Part shown: positions 26,415 through 35,159 of the stretch, one piece after another
Position numbering within the stretch: position 1 is the stretch's first letter
Layout of the letters: every line of letters starts with the position of its first letter
Origin: Rhodospirillaceae bacterium UBA1479
GTDB taxonomy: Bacteria > Pseudomonadota > Alphaproteobacteria > Rhodospirillales > Casp-alpha2
DNA: 64,000 nucleotides
NCBI GenBank assembly: GCA_002325375.1
Contig: DCRZ01000009.1
Span: 282,156 to 346,155, forward strand
Direction of reading: 5' to 3'
The notes under the pieces: generated by a model
Told to the model about the DNA's origin: nothing
The model's input: the letters and a program-made list of their open reading frames with translations, nothing else
Database searches by the model: none
Translations under genes and position numbers: made by a program

Positions 26415-28235
26415 ATGACCATTAAAATTACAGTACCGGAAGATCACGACGCGCCCGAATTGAAACCTCGGATCAGCGTGATCGGTGTCGGCGGGGCCGG
26501 TGGCAACGCCATCAACAACATGATCGCGGCCAATCTCGAAGGCTGCGACTTCATTGTCGCCAACACGGACGCCCAGGCCATTAAGGGTTCCAAGGCTGAT
26601 CGCCGTATCCAACTGGGTACGGGCGTGACCAAGGGCTTAGGCGCGGGGTCCAAGCCCGAAGTCGGCAAGGCCGCCGCCGAGGAATCGATCAGCGAAATTC
26701 TCGACGAGTTGCATCAGTCCAACATGGTGTTCATCGCCGCCGGCATGGGCGGTGGTACTGGCACCGGGGCGGCACCGGTGATTGCCAAGGCCGCGCGCGA
26801 GCACGGCATTCTGACGGTCGGCGTGGTGACCAAGCCTTTCCAGTTCGAAGGCAGCCACCGCATGCGCCTGGCCGAACAGGGCCTGGATGAACTGGCGGGC
26901 TATGTCGATACCCTGATCATCATCCCCAACCAGAACCTGTTCCGCGTCGCCAATGAGAAGACGACCTTCGCCGACGCCTTCAAGATGGCGGACGACGTTC
27001 TGTATTCGGGCGTGCGCTCGATCACCGACCTGATGGTGATGCCGGGTCTCATCAACCTGGATTTCGCCGACGTGGAGTCGGTCATGCAGGGCATGGGCCG
27101 GGCCATGATGGGCACGGGTGAGGCGGCCGGCGAACGCCGGGCGCTCGACGCGGCGGAAGCGGCCATTTCCAACCCGCTTCTGGATGACGCCTCCATGCGG
27201 GGCGCGCGCGGTGTGCTGATCAACATCACGGGCGGCGAGGACATCACGCTGTTCGAGGTCGATGAAGCCGCCAACCGGGTCCGCGCCGAAGTTGACGAGG
27301 ACGCCTATATCATCATCGGCTCCGCCTTCGATCAGTCCATGGAAGGCAGCATGCGGGTGTCCGTCGTGGCCACCGGTCTGGAAGCCGCCGAAGGTGAACA
27401 GCCGTCGCACCTGCATATCCTGAACCAGGCCCAGCGCATCGCGCCGGTCCGCGTGCCCCGGCCGGAAGAAGAGCCGAAGGCCGCCACGCCGTCGATCGTC
27501 ACCATGCGGGACGAGCCCGTTCCGGCCCCCGAGCCGGCGCCGGAAATCACCGATGACGTCGCCGAATCGGCCGCCGATTCGTTCGATTCCGAAGCCATGG
27601 ATGCGGTTGCCGAGGACGATGCCGACCCCATCGCCGCCCTGGACAGCGCGCCGGAAGCCGCCGAAGCGGCCCCGGCGGAACTGCAGCCTCGGGTTCCGGC
27701 AGCCATGCCGGGGGCGGGTAACGTGGAATCCTTCATTCCGCAGCGCGCCGTCGAGGTTGAAGACGACGATGCCATGGACGGCCCGGCGACCGGTGCCGAC
27801 CCCTTCGAAGTGGCGGCCATGGTCAACGGCTCCAACGCTGATGACGAGACCTCCAGGATGGGCGGGTTGCTTCGCCGGCCCAAGAAGGAAGGCGGCGGTC
27901 TGTCGCTGTTCGAGCGGGTCACCGGCACCGGACGGGCCAAGAAATCCGAGGAAACCGCCGTTTCCGAGCCTGCCCCGGCTGCACAACCGGCCGCGACGTC
28001 CGAGCGGGGCACCATCGACGCCCTGATCCGGTCGCGCACGGCAACACCGCAAATGGCGGAAAATCCGGCCCCGGCCCCCGTTCAAGCTCCGACCCCGGTG
28101 CAGGCGGCCCCGGTGCAGGCAGCCCCCGCCAAGGCGCCCTTGGGCGGGGTCGATCCGGCCGATCGGCTGCCCTCGGCGGAAACGGAAGATGACCTTTTGG
28201 ACATCCCGGCCTTCCTCCGCCGTCAGGCCAACTGA
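26415..28235 (+). CDS. ftsZ: Cell division GTPase FtsZ
   Basis: A 606-residue tubulin homologue forming the division ring. The GTP site motifs are IGVGGAGGNAINNM, NTDAQAL-like VANTDAQAIKGS and the tubulin signature GGGTGTGAAPVIA near residue 112. The GTPase domain ends near residue 320. A long (~260 residue) Pro/Ala/Glu-rich disordered linker follows, and the chain closes with DDLLDIPAFLRRQAN, the conserved peptide that binds FtsA. The long linker is typical of alphaproteobacteria. ATG 26415 is preceded by CGGAGGCAGAGAA; an earlier in-frame codon at 26373 adds only 14 residues. Confidence 0.97.
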   Translation: MTIKITVPEDHDAPELKPRISVIGVGGAGGNAINNMIAANLEGCDFIVANTDAQAIKGSKADRRIQLGTGVTKGLGAGSKPEVGKAAAEESISEILDELHQSNMVFIAAGMGGGTGTGAAPVIAKAAREHGILTVGVVTKPFQFEGSHRMRLAEQGLDELAGYVDTLIIIPNQNLFRVANEKTTFADAFKMADDVLYSGVRSITDLMVMPGLINLDFADVESVMQGMGRAMMGTGEAAGERRALDAAEAAISNPLLDDASMRGARGVLINITGGEDITLFEVDEAANRVRAEVDEDAYIIIGSAFDQSMEGSMRVSVVATGLEAAEGEQPSHLHILNQAQRIAPVRVPRPEEEPKAATPSIVTMRDEPVPAPEPAPEITDDVAESAADSFDSEAMDAVAEDDADPIAALDSAPEAAEAAPAELQPRVPAAMPGAGNVESFIPQRAVEVEDDDAMDGPATGADPFEVAAMVNGSNADDETSRMGGLLRRPKKEGGGLSLFERVTGTGRAKKSEETAVSEPAPAAQPAATSERGTIDALIRSRTATPQMAENPAPAPVQAPTPVQAAPVQAAPAKAPLGGVDPADRLPSAETEDDLLDIPAFLRRQAN

Positions 28236-28284
28236 AGGGACGGTGGAACACCGTAACATTCGGAAACAATTAGTGATTTGAGGG

Positions 28285-28325
28285 GATCCCAGGTTCTGTT
28301 TATTCAAGAGCCTGGGATTTCTTCA
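28285..28325 (+). terminator. Rho-independent terminator after ftsZ
   Basis: TCCCAGGTTCT (28287-28297) pairs with AGAGCCTGGGA (28307-28317), 11 base pairs with one G-U, and is followed by TTTCTTC. It closes the dcw cluster and separates it from lpxC. Confidence 0.8.
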
Positions 28326-28452
28326 ATTCTGCCGCACCGTGTCGAAGCGAGAAACGCGCGACCGGGGATGCGGTTGAAAATTACGATTTTGGGGGCCTGC
28401 GCCGGACATTCCTGGCAACAGTCTCGAAAAAAAGAAAGAAACAGGGAACCTT

Positions 28453-29442
28453 ATGGGTTTGATCACCGTCGGCCAGAAAGACCTGCAAGCCAAAGCAACG
28501 CCTAAGGCAGTTGCGGTCAAGGAAGCTGTTCGCCAGCGGACCTTGAAGGAAGCGGTGTCCCTGACCGGGATCGGTCTGCATTCCGGCGCACCGGTGACCC
28601 TGACCCTGCATCCCGCCCCCGCCGATCACGGCATTCATTTCCACCGCACCGACATGTCTGAAAACGGCACCATCGCTGCGCGCTGGGACTGTGTTTCCGA
28701 CACCCGCATGTGTTCGGCCTTGTCCAACGACCAGGGTGTTTCCGTCGGCACGGTCGAGCACCTGATGGCGGCCCTGGCCGGCTGCGGCATCGACAACGTG
28801 CGGATCGAGCTGGACGGCCCGGAAGTGCCCGTCATGGACGGCAGTTCCCAACATTTCGTCGATATCATCCGGGCCGCGGGTGTGGTTGCGCTTGACGCCG
28901 ACCGCCGCGTGATCCGCGTTCTCAAGCCGGTATCCGTGGAAACCGACCACGGCCGCGCCGAATTGACCCCGTCGCCGGTGTTCTCGGTCGATTTCGAGAT
29001 CGAATTCAAAAGCCAGGCCATCCGCCGCCAGCATCTGCGGCTTGGTGTCGTCAATGGCGCGTTCTGCAAGGAACTGGCCAATGCCAGGACCTTCGGTTTC
29101 ATGCACGAGGTCGAAGCCATGCAGAAGGCCGGTCTGGCCCGTGGCGGTTCTCTCGACAACGCCATCGTGATCGACGGCGACAAGATTCTGAATGACGGTG
29201 GTCTGCGCCACGACGACGAATTCGTGCGCCATAAGGCCTTGGACGCGGTCGGCGACCTGTATTTGGCCGGCGGCCAGATCATCGGCGCCTACCGGGCTGA
29301 ACGGGCGGGCCATGCCATCAACAACGCGCTGCTGCACAAGCTGTTCGCCGATCCGGACGCCTGGTGCTACGACGTTCTGCGCGGCGACGAATCGAAGACC
29401 GCCATGGACGGCGGCATCAAGGCGGAAGCCGCCGTCGTCTAA
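28453..29442 (+). CDS. lpxC: UDP-3-O-acyl-N-acetylglucosamine deacetylase LpxC
   Basis: A 329-residue zinc deacetylase, the committed step of lipid A synthesis, in the cytosol. LKEAVSLTGIGLHSG opens the first domain. Zinc ligands are in VGTVEHLMAAL and HDEFVRHKALDAVGDLYL, the latter with the catalytic His/Asp. The substrate-channel block ARTFGFMHEVEAMQKAGLARGGSLDNAIV is present. The N-terminal ~28 residues before the domain are an extension. RBS AGGGAA lies 6-11 bases upstream. It stands alone between two terminators, so it is likely monocistronic. Confidence 0.96.
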   Translation: MGLITVGQKDLQAKATPKAVAVKEAVRQRTLKEAVSLTGIGLHSGAPVTLTLHPAPADHGIHFHRTDMSENGTIAARWDCVSDTRMCSALSNDQGVSVGTVEHLMAALAGCGIDNVRIELDGPEVPVMDGSSQHFVDIIRAAGVVALDADRRVIRVLKPVSVETDHGRAELTPSPVFSVDFEIEFKSQAIRRQHLRLGVVNGAFCKELANARTFGFMHEVEAMQKAGLARGGSLDNAIVIDGDKILNDGGLRHDDEFVRHKALDAVGDLYLAGGQIIGAYRAERAGHAINNALLHKLFADPDAWCYDVLRGDESKTAMDGGIKAEAAVV

Positions 29443-29467
29443 CGGGGCGGAAATGATGCGGATTGCG

Positions 29468-29496
29468 GCGGCGCCTTGGGGCGCCGCTTTCATTTT
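29468..29496 (+). terminator. Terminator after lpxC
   Basis: GCGGCGCC (29468-29475), loop TTGG, GGCGCCGC (29480-29487), then TTTCATTTT. An 8-base-pair GC-rich stem with a T-rich tail. Confidence 0.8.
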
Positions 29497-29529
29497 CTCC
29501 TGTCCCCGCCTTGCAATCCCGCGAAACCG

Positions 29530-29566
29530 GGCCAAATCCCGTGGAAAAGGGGATATTGGCCTTTTT
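29530..29566 (+). terminator. Second hairpin with T-run between lpxC and bamD
   Basis: GGCCAAATCCC (29530-29540) pairs with GGGATATTGGCC (29550-29561) with one bulged base, followed by TTTTT. It lies just upstream of the predicted bamD promoter. Confidence 0.6.
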
Positions 29567-29586
29567 CAATTGGTTTCCCCGCGTGA

Positions 29587-29592
29587 TATATT
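29587..29592 (+). promoter_or_regulatory. Predicted -10 element of bamD
   Basis: TATATT at 29587-29592 lies about 78 bases before the bamD start and right after the two terminator-like hairpins. The -35 region is only weakly matched (TTTCAA near 29564). Confidence 0.4.
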
Positions 29593-29669
29593 CGCCGCTC
29601 CCGGCAGGCCCTGCTCCGACTGGATAGGGCCGTCCGACCTTGAGACCTGACACAGCAGATCAGCCGCCG

Positions 29670-30491
29670 ATGCGCATATCCGACCGGATCAGAATCCTCA
29701 TTCCCGTCCTGGCGGTGTCGCTGGCGGTTTCCGCCTGCTCGATCTTCGAGGACGACAAGCCCGCCTATGTGGAAAAGCCCGTGGACGAGCTGTACAACCG
29801 CGGCGTCGATCAGATGGGCAGCCGCAAGTTCGCCGATGCGGCCCTGACCTTCGAAGAGGTCGAGCGCCAGCACCCCTATTCGGTCTGGGCCACCAAGGCG
29901 CAGATCATGGCGGCCTACGGCTATTACAAATCGAACAACTATCAGGAAGCCGTCGCCGCACTCGACCGTTTCATTCAGCTGCACCCGACCCATGAGGATG
30001 TGGGCTATGCCTACTATCTGAAGGGGCTGGCCTATTACGAACAGATCTCCGACGTCACCCGCGATCAGCAGATGACGACCCTGGCGCTGCAAAGCCTGAA
30101 GGAAGTCGTCACCCGCTTTCCCGATTCGAAATTCGCCCGCGACGCCAAGTTCAAGATGGAATTGACCTATGACCATCTGGCCGGCAAGGAGATGGAGATC
30201 GGGCGCTACTACCACAACCAGCATCAGTATCTGGCCGCCATCAACCGCTTCCGCGCCGTCGTCGACAAGTATCAGACGACGACCCACGTGCCCGAGGCCC
30301 TGCATCGTTTGACCGAGGCCTATCTTGCCCTCGGCCTCAAGGACGAAGCCCGCAAGACCGCTTCGGTCCTGGGCCATAACTTCCCGGGCAGTGAGTGGTA
30401 CATGGATTCCTACGAGATGCTCACGGGCGAGCAGGTCCGGCCCCAGGCGGCGGAAGAGAAGGCCTGGTACGACCGTCTGAAGTTCTGGTAA
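29670..30491 (+). CDS. bamD: Outer membrane assembly lipoprotein BamD
   Basis: A 273-residue lipoprotein of the BAM complex, which inserts beta-barrel proteins. The signal sequence ends in a lipobox (LAVSAC) near residue 20. Five TPR-like repeats follow. Diagnostic blocks are YVEKPVDELYNRGVDQM, FEEVERQHPYSVWATKAQ and LDRFIQLHPTHEDVGYAYYLKGLAYYEQI. ATG 29670 is chosen because the frame start at 29640 is a TTG with no better spacing. The stop is 7 bases before recN, so the two are probably co-transcribed. Confidence 0.94.
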   Translation: MRISDRIRILIPVLAVSLAVSACSIFEDDKPAYVEKPVDELYNRGVDQMGSRKFADAALTFEEVERQHPYSVWATKAQIMAAYGYYKSNNYQEAVAALDRFIQLHPTHEDVGYAYYLKGLAYYEQISDVTRDQQMTTLALQSLKEVVTRFPDSKFARDAKFKMELTYDHLAGKEMEIGRYYHNQHQYLAAINRFRAVVDKYQTTTHVPEALHRLTEAYLALGLKDEARKTASVLGHNFPGSEWYMDSYEMLTGEQVRPQAAEEKAWYDRLKFW

Positions 30492-30498
30492 CCGGCCC

Positions 30499-32190
30499 AT
30501 GCTGACGCACCTGACCGTCAGGGATGTCGTGCTCATTGATCGCCTGGTGCTGGATTTTCCGGCCGGGCTCTGTGTGCTGACCGGCGAAACGGGAGCCGGA
30601 AAATCGATCCTTCTGGATGCCTTGGGTCTGGCGCTGGGCGGACGGGCCGAGGCCCGCCTTGTGCGCGCCGGTGGCGGCCCTGCAACCGTCACGGCGGCCT
30701 TTCAGATCGCCGCGGGCGCCCCGGTCCTGGCCGAGCTTGAAGAACACGGCATTCCCCCCCTGGACGACAGCGGCGACGGCGGTGGCCTGATCATCCTGCG
30801 CCGCACGTTGGGGGCGGATGGCCGTTCGCGCGCTTTCATCAATGACGCGCCGGTCAGCGTCGGCCTGTTGAAGCGGGTCGGCGAGGATCTGGTCGAAATC
30901 CACGGACAGTTCGACAACCAGCGTCTGTTGAACCCAGTTCAGCACCGGACATTGCTGGATGCCTTCGGCGGGCTGGCCAAGGCCCGGGAAACCTGCCGCA
31001 AAGCCTGGACCGTCTGGCAGGATGCCGCCCAGGCCCGCGCCCAGGCGGCCGAGGCCCTGGAAGCCGCCCGCCGGGACGAGGAATTCCTGCGCCACGCCGT
31101 GGGCGAACTGTCGGCCCTGGCGCCGCAGGCCGGCGAAGAGAGCGAACTGGCCAAGGAACGCTCCATGATGATGCACGGGGAAAAGGTCGTCGAGGCCATG
31201 AACCGGGCCAAGGCGAGCCTGAGCAGCGGCAAGGGGGTCGAAAGCGCCCTGCAGTCGGCGCTTCGCGATCTGGAAGGGGTCGCCGAAAAGGCGGCCGGTG
31301 CGCTCGAAGGCACCATCGCGGCCCTGGGCCGGGCGCTTGATGAAACGGCGGAGGCCGAGACCCTTCTGGACCGTGCGTTTCAGTCCGTGGATCTGGACCC
31401 CCGCAAGCTGGAGCAGACGGAAGAACGTCTGTTCGCGCTGCGCGCCCAGGGCCGCAAGCACAATGTCCCGGTCGACGGCCTGGCGGATCTGCTGGCGGGG
31501 ATGGAGGCACAGCTTACCGCCCTGGATACCGGGTCCGGCGACCTGCAACGCCTGGAACAGGCCGAGGCCGAGGCCCGCAAGGGCTACATCCGCGCCGCCG
31601 GGGACCTGAGCCAGGGGCGCAAGACGGCGGCGGCGAAACTTGACGCGGCGATCCTCCGGGAACTGGAGCCCCTGCACCTCAAGGGGGCCAGGTTCGAAAC
31701 CCGGCTGACGGCCTTGGACGAGGATGCCTGGGGCCCGGCCGGGACCGAAAAGGCGCAGTTCCTGATCGCCACCAACCCGGGGGCCGAACCGGGCCCCTTG
31801 AACAAGATCGCGTCGGGCGGCGAGTTGGCGCGCTTCATGCTGGCGTTGAAAGTGGTGCTGGCCGACGCCGACCCGGTGCCGACCCTGATTTTCGACGAAG
31901 TGGACGCCGGTATCGGCGGCGCCACGGCAGCGGCCGTGGGCGAACGCCTGGCCAAGCTGGGCCGGGCCGTACAGGTCCTGGTCGTCACCCATTCGCCCCA
32001 GGTCGCGGCCCAGGGGGCAAGCCACCTGAAGGTCAAGAAGGCGTCCCAGGACGACAGTGCGGCGACCACCGTCGCGGTGCTGGACGCCGATGCCCGGCGC
32101 GAAGAAATCGCCCGCATGCTGGCCGGCACGGAAGTGACCGAGGAAGCCCGCGCGGCGGCGATTTCCCTGCTGGACCGCCGGGCGTCGTAA
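30499..32190 (+). CDS. recN: DNA repair protein RecN
   Basis: A 563-residue SMC-like ATPase acting in double-strand break repair. Walker A is GETGAGKSILLDALGLALGG near residue 30. The long middle is coiled coil. The C-terminal half brings SGGELARFMLALK (ABC signature) and the Walker B FDEVDAGIGG, followed by VLVVTHSPQVAAQG. Length is normal. The TAA stop shares its last A with the ligA ATG (TAATG), so ligA translation is probably coupled. Confidence 0.95.
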   Translation: MLTHLTVRDVVLIDRLVLDFPAGLCVLTGETGAGKSILLDALGLALGGRAEARLVRAGGGPATVTAAFQIAAGAPVLAELEEHGIPPLDDSGDGGGLIILRRTLGADGRSRAFINDAPVSVGLLKRVGEDLVEIHGQFDNQRLLNPVQHRTLLDAFGGLAKARETCRKAWTVWQDAAQARAQAAEALEAARRDEEFLRHAVGELSALAPQAGEESELAKERSMMMHGEKVVEAMNRAKASLSSGKGVESALQSALRDLEGVAEKAAGALEGTIAALGRALDETAEAETLLDRAFQSVDLDPRKLEQTEERLFALRAQGRKHNVPVDGLADLLAGMEAQLTALDTGSGDLQRLEQAEAEARKGYIRAAGDLSQGRKTAAAKLDAAILRELEPLHLKGARFETRLTALDEDAWGPAGTEKAQFLIATNPGAEPGPLNKIASGGELARFMLALKVVLADADPVPTLIFDEVDAGIGGATAAAVGERLAKLGRAVQVLVVTHSPQVAAQGASHLKVKKASQDDSAATTVAVLDADARREEIARMLAGTEVTEEARAAAISLLDRRAS

Positions 32191-34301
32191 TGTCGGTATC
32201 GGACGGCCTGCGTGACATTCCCGTCGACCGCCTGCGGCCCGAGGACGCGGCGATCGAACTGGAACGCCTGGCGGCGGAAATCGCCGCCCATGACGAGGCC
32301 TATTACCGGAACGACGATCCCAGCGTCAGCGATGCCGCCTACGATGCGCTGAGACAGCGCAACGAGGCCATCGAGGCGAAATACCCCAAACTGATCCGCG
32401 CCGACAGCCCGTCCAAACGCGTCGGCGCCGCCCCGGCGGAGGGCTTCGCCAAGGTCGTCCATTCCGTGCCCATGCTGTCCCTGGCCAACGCTTTCTCCCG
32501 CGACGACGTGGCCGACTTCCTTGACCGGGTACGGCGCTTCCTCAACCTGCCCGCCGACGAGGCGGTCGAGGTCATGGCCGAGCCCAAGATCGACGGCCTG
32601 TCGGTCACCGCGCGCTATGAAAAGGGCCGCTTCGTCATGGCGGCGACCCGGGGCGACGGCCGGGAAGGGGAGAACATCACGGAAAACCTGCGCACGTTGC
32701 AGGACCTGCCCGACCGCATCACGGCCAAAGACCTGTTGGGCGGTGGCGTGCCGGACGTGCTGGAAGTGCGGGGCGAGGTCTACATGGCCAAGTCCGATTT
32801 CCTGGCCCTCAACGAACGGCAGGAAGCCGCCGGGGCCAAGGTCTTCGCCAATCCGCGCAATGCCGCCGCGGGATCGCTGCGCCAGAAGGACCCGGCCGTC
32901 ACGCGGGCCCGGCCGCTGCGTGTGTTCTTCTATTCTTGGGGGGAGGTTTCGGACGTGACCTGGAAAACCCAGGCGGAATTCAACGACCGGCTGGTCGATT
33001 GGGGTTTCCAGGCCAATGCCCGGGCCAGGGTCTGTCGTTCCCTCGACGAAATCATGGCCGAATACGCGCGGACGGAGGCCGACCGCGCGGGGCTCGACTA
33101 CGACATCGACGGCATGGTCTACAAGGTCAACCGCCTGGATTGGCAGGAACGCCTGGGCCAAGTGTCCCGCGCGCCGCGCTGGGCAACGGCCCATAAGTTC
33201 GCCGCCGAAAAGGCGACCACGGTGCTGGAAAAGATCACCATCCAGGTCGGGCGCACGGGCACCCTCACGCCGGTCGCCAACCTGACCCCGGTCACGGTCG
33301 GCGGCGTGGTGGTCGGCCGCGCGACCCTGCACAACGAGGACTACATCGCGGGAAAGGACATCCGCGAGGGCGACACGGTGATCGTCCAGCGGGCCGGCGA
33401 CGTGATTCCCCAGGTGGTCGAGGTCGTGGCCGATAAGCGCCCGGCGGGGGCGGTCCCCTTCGTCATGCCCGATACCTGCCCGGAATGCGGCAGCCTGGCG
33501 ATCCGCGAGGACGGCGCCGCCGCCAAGCGTTGCACGGGCGGGCTGATCTGTCCGGCCCAGGCGGTCGAGCGGCTGAAGCATTTCGTGTCCCGCGACGCCT
33601 TCGACATCGAAGGCCTGGGCGCCCGGAACATCGAAGCCTTCTGGGGCGAGGGCTGGCTGACATCCCCCGCCGACATCTTCGATGTCGACGGCCTGACGGC
33701 GAAGCTCGACGGCCGCGAGGGATGGAAGGAAAAATCCATCGACAACCTGCGCAAAGCGATCGAGGAACGGCGCAAAATCGGCCTCGACCGCTTCATCTAT
33801 GCGCTCGGCATTCGCCAGGTCGGGCAGGCGACGGCCAGGCTCCTGGCCCGTACCTACGGCTCCTTCACGGCGCTGAAAGCCGCCATGGCCGCCGCCCAGG
33901 ACCGGGATGGGGAGGCCTATGCGGAACTGATCGACATCGACCAGATCGGCCCCGCCGTGGCAGACGACCTGTTGGGCTTCTTCGCCGAGGATCACAATCA
34001 GGACGTCCTGGCGGCGCTCGAGGCCGCGCTGGATATCCAAGACATGGTCGCCGCCGATACGTCCAATTCCCCCGTGGCCGGCAAGACGGTGGTGTTTACC
34101 GGCACGTTGGAAACCATGGGCCGGTCCGAAGCCAAGGCCAAGGCCGAAAGCCTGGGCGCCAAGGTGTCGGGCAGCATCTCCGCCAAGACGGATTACCTCG
34201 TCGCCGGGCCGGGCGCGGGCTCCAAGCTGAAGAAGGCGGAAGAGTTGGGCGTCACGGTGCTGACCGAGGACGAATGGCTGGAACTGGCCGGCCGGACCTA
34301 G
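32190..34301 (+). CDS. ligA: NAD-dependent DNA ligase LigA
   Basis: A 703-residue ligase sealing nicks in replication and repair. The Ia domain with the YYRNDDPSVSDAAYDAL NMN site is followed by the adenylation domain with catalytic Lys133 in EPKIDGLSV. An OB fold follows, then the zinc finger C-x2-C-x14-C-x5-C starting at CPECG, four HhH motifs, and a C-terminal BRCT domain (VAGKTVVFTGTLETMGRSEA). All domains are complete. It overlaps recN by one base, and its TAG lies in CTAG, shared with the stop of the convergent GNAT gene. Confidence 0.97.
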   Translation: MSVSDGLRDIPVDRLRPEDAAIELERLAAEIAAHDEAYYRNDDPSVSDAAYDALRQRNEAIEAKYPKLIRADSPSKRVGAAPAEGFAKVVHSVPMLSLANAFSRDDVADFLDRVRRFLNLPADEAVEVMAEPKIDGLSVTARYEKGRFVMAATRGDGREGENITENLRTLQDLPDRITAKDLLGGGVPDVLEVRGEVYMAKSDFLALNERQEAAGAKVFANPRNAAAGSLRQKDPAVTRARPLRVFFYSWGEVSDVTWKTQAEFNDRLVDWGFQANARARVCRSLDEIMAEYARTEADRAGLDYDIDGMVYKVNRLDWQERLGQVSRAPRWATAHKFAAEKATTVLEKITIQVGRTGTLTPVANLTPVTVGGVVVGRATLHNEDYIAGKDIREGDTVIVQRAGDVIPQVVEVVADKRPAGAVPFVMPDTCPECGSLAIREDGAAAKRCTGGLICPAQAVERLKHFVSRDAFDIEGLGARNIEAFWGEGWLTSPADIFDVDGLTAKLDGREGWKEKSIDNLRKAIEERRKIGLDRFIYALGIRQVGQATARLLARTYGSFTALKAAMAAAQDRDGEAYAELIDIDQIGPAVADDLLGFFAEDHNQDVLAALEAALDIQDMVAADTSNSPVAGKTVVFTGTLETMGRSEAKAKAESLGAKVSGSISAKTDYLVAGPGAGSKLKKAEELGVTVLTEDEWLELAGRT

Positions 34302-34771
34302 AGCGTCACGCCCCACCGCCGCCAGCCGTCTTTTTCCGCCCCGCCGAGGCTTTCATAGAACGCCTTCGCCCGCGCGTTTTTGGCCAGCACATTCCATTCC
34401 ACCCGCTCAAACCCACCCGCCCGGGCATGGCCCAGGACCGCGTCCATGAGGGCGCGGCCGACGCCCTGTGCCCGCCAGGGCTCCGTCACGAAGAGCATTT
34501 CCAGCTCCAGGGACGGATTCATGGCATAGGCATAGGGGATTGCGAACACGGTGGCGAAGCCGATCAGGTCTCCGCCCGGGGCTTCCGCCAATACGGCCTG
34601 AAGGGCCGGTGGGGCGGTGCTGATGCGGCGGGCGATCTCCGCCGCGGTGACGGACAGCAGACCGGGCCAGCCCTCGAACGCCGCCAGGTCGCGCATCAGG
34701 GCCAGCAGCCCGGGGGCGTCGGCGTCGGCGCGGTCGGCGGTCATCCAGCGGATCGTCGCATCGGTTTTCAT
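34298..34771 (-). CDS. GNAT family N-acetyltransferase
   Basis: A 157-residue acetyltransferase. The acetyl-CoA loop is in EPWRAQGVGRALMDAVLGHAR (Q/R-x-x-G-x-G/A), preceded by the acidic strand LELEMLFV. The chain ends in FYESLGGAEKDGWRRWGV, a common family close. It resembles diamine/spermine acetyltransferase-like GNATs (AxxFYxxLGA), and it sits beside a polyamine operon, but a polyamine substrate is only a suggestion. It converges on ligA with a 4-base stop overlap (CTAG). Its start region faces the polyamine operon leader. Confidence 0.85.
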   Translation of the reverse strand: MKTDATIRWMTADRADADAPGLLALMRDLAAFEGWPGLLSVTAAEIARRISTAPPALQAVLAEAPGGDLIGFATVFAIPYAYAMNPSLELEMLFVTEPWRAQGVGRALMDAVLGHARAGGFERVEWNVLAKNARAKAFYESLGGAEKDGWRRWGVTL

Positions 34772-35159
34772 GGCGCCCCGAGTCTATCAGCGGCGCTGTT
34801 CGGGGACCACGCAAGAGGTGCGGACTAACGTCCCAAGCCCCTCAAACGGGCTTTGTCATAAAAATTTTTTGCCCCGGACAAAGGTGCAAAAAGTGCGCCT
34901 GGGCCGCGCGCGGAACGGCCCGAAAAGCAGCCTGAAAAATCCGGATAATATTGTTTTGGTTCAATTTATTACCCGGGGTCCGAAACCGCGGGTTCTTGCA
35001 AGGGGGTGCTGCGGGTGGTCCGTGCATCGGTGCAATGCAAAAAGATGTGATCCGTTTTGAGAATTAGTTCTTTACAGCGGGGGCGTTCGACTTTAAATCG
35101 CCGGGTTCGGGCTCCCCGTGAGGCCGATTGGTGAGGCTGTTTTGGGAGTTTCCCATGCG
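34772..35159 (+). promoter_or_regulatory. 388-base divergent region and leader of the polyamine operon
   Basis: No full gene lies here. An AT-rich patch at about 34937-34972 (with GATAATATTG and CAATTTATTA) is the best promoter candidate for the decarboxylase operon, leaving a ~190-base leader. The leader has alternating GC-rich and A-rich parts that could fold, including CCGGGTTCGGGCTCCCCG-like pairing near 35100-35120. It also carries a 10-codon ORF (ATG 35035, TAG 35065-35067, product MQKDVIRFEN). In alphaproteobacteria a conserved leader RNA (the speF motif) is known before COG0019 decarboxylases. I cannot verify that this one matches. Confidence 0.45.
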
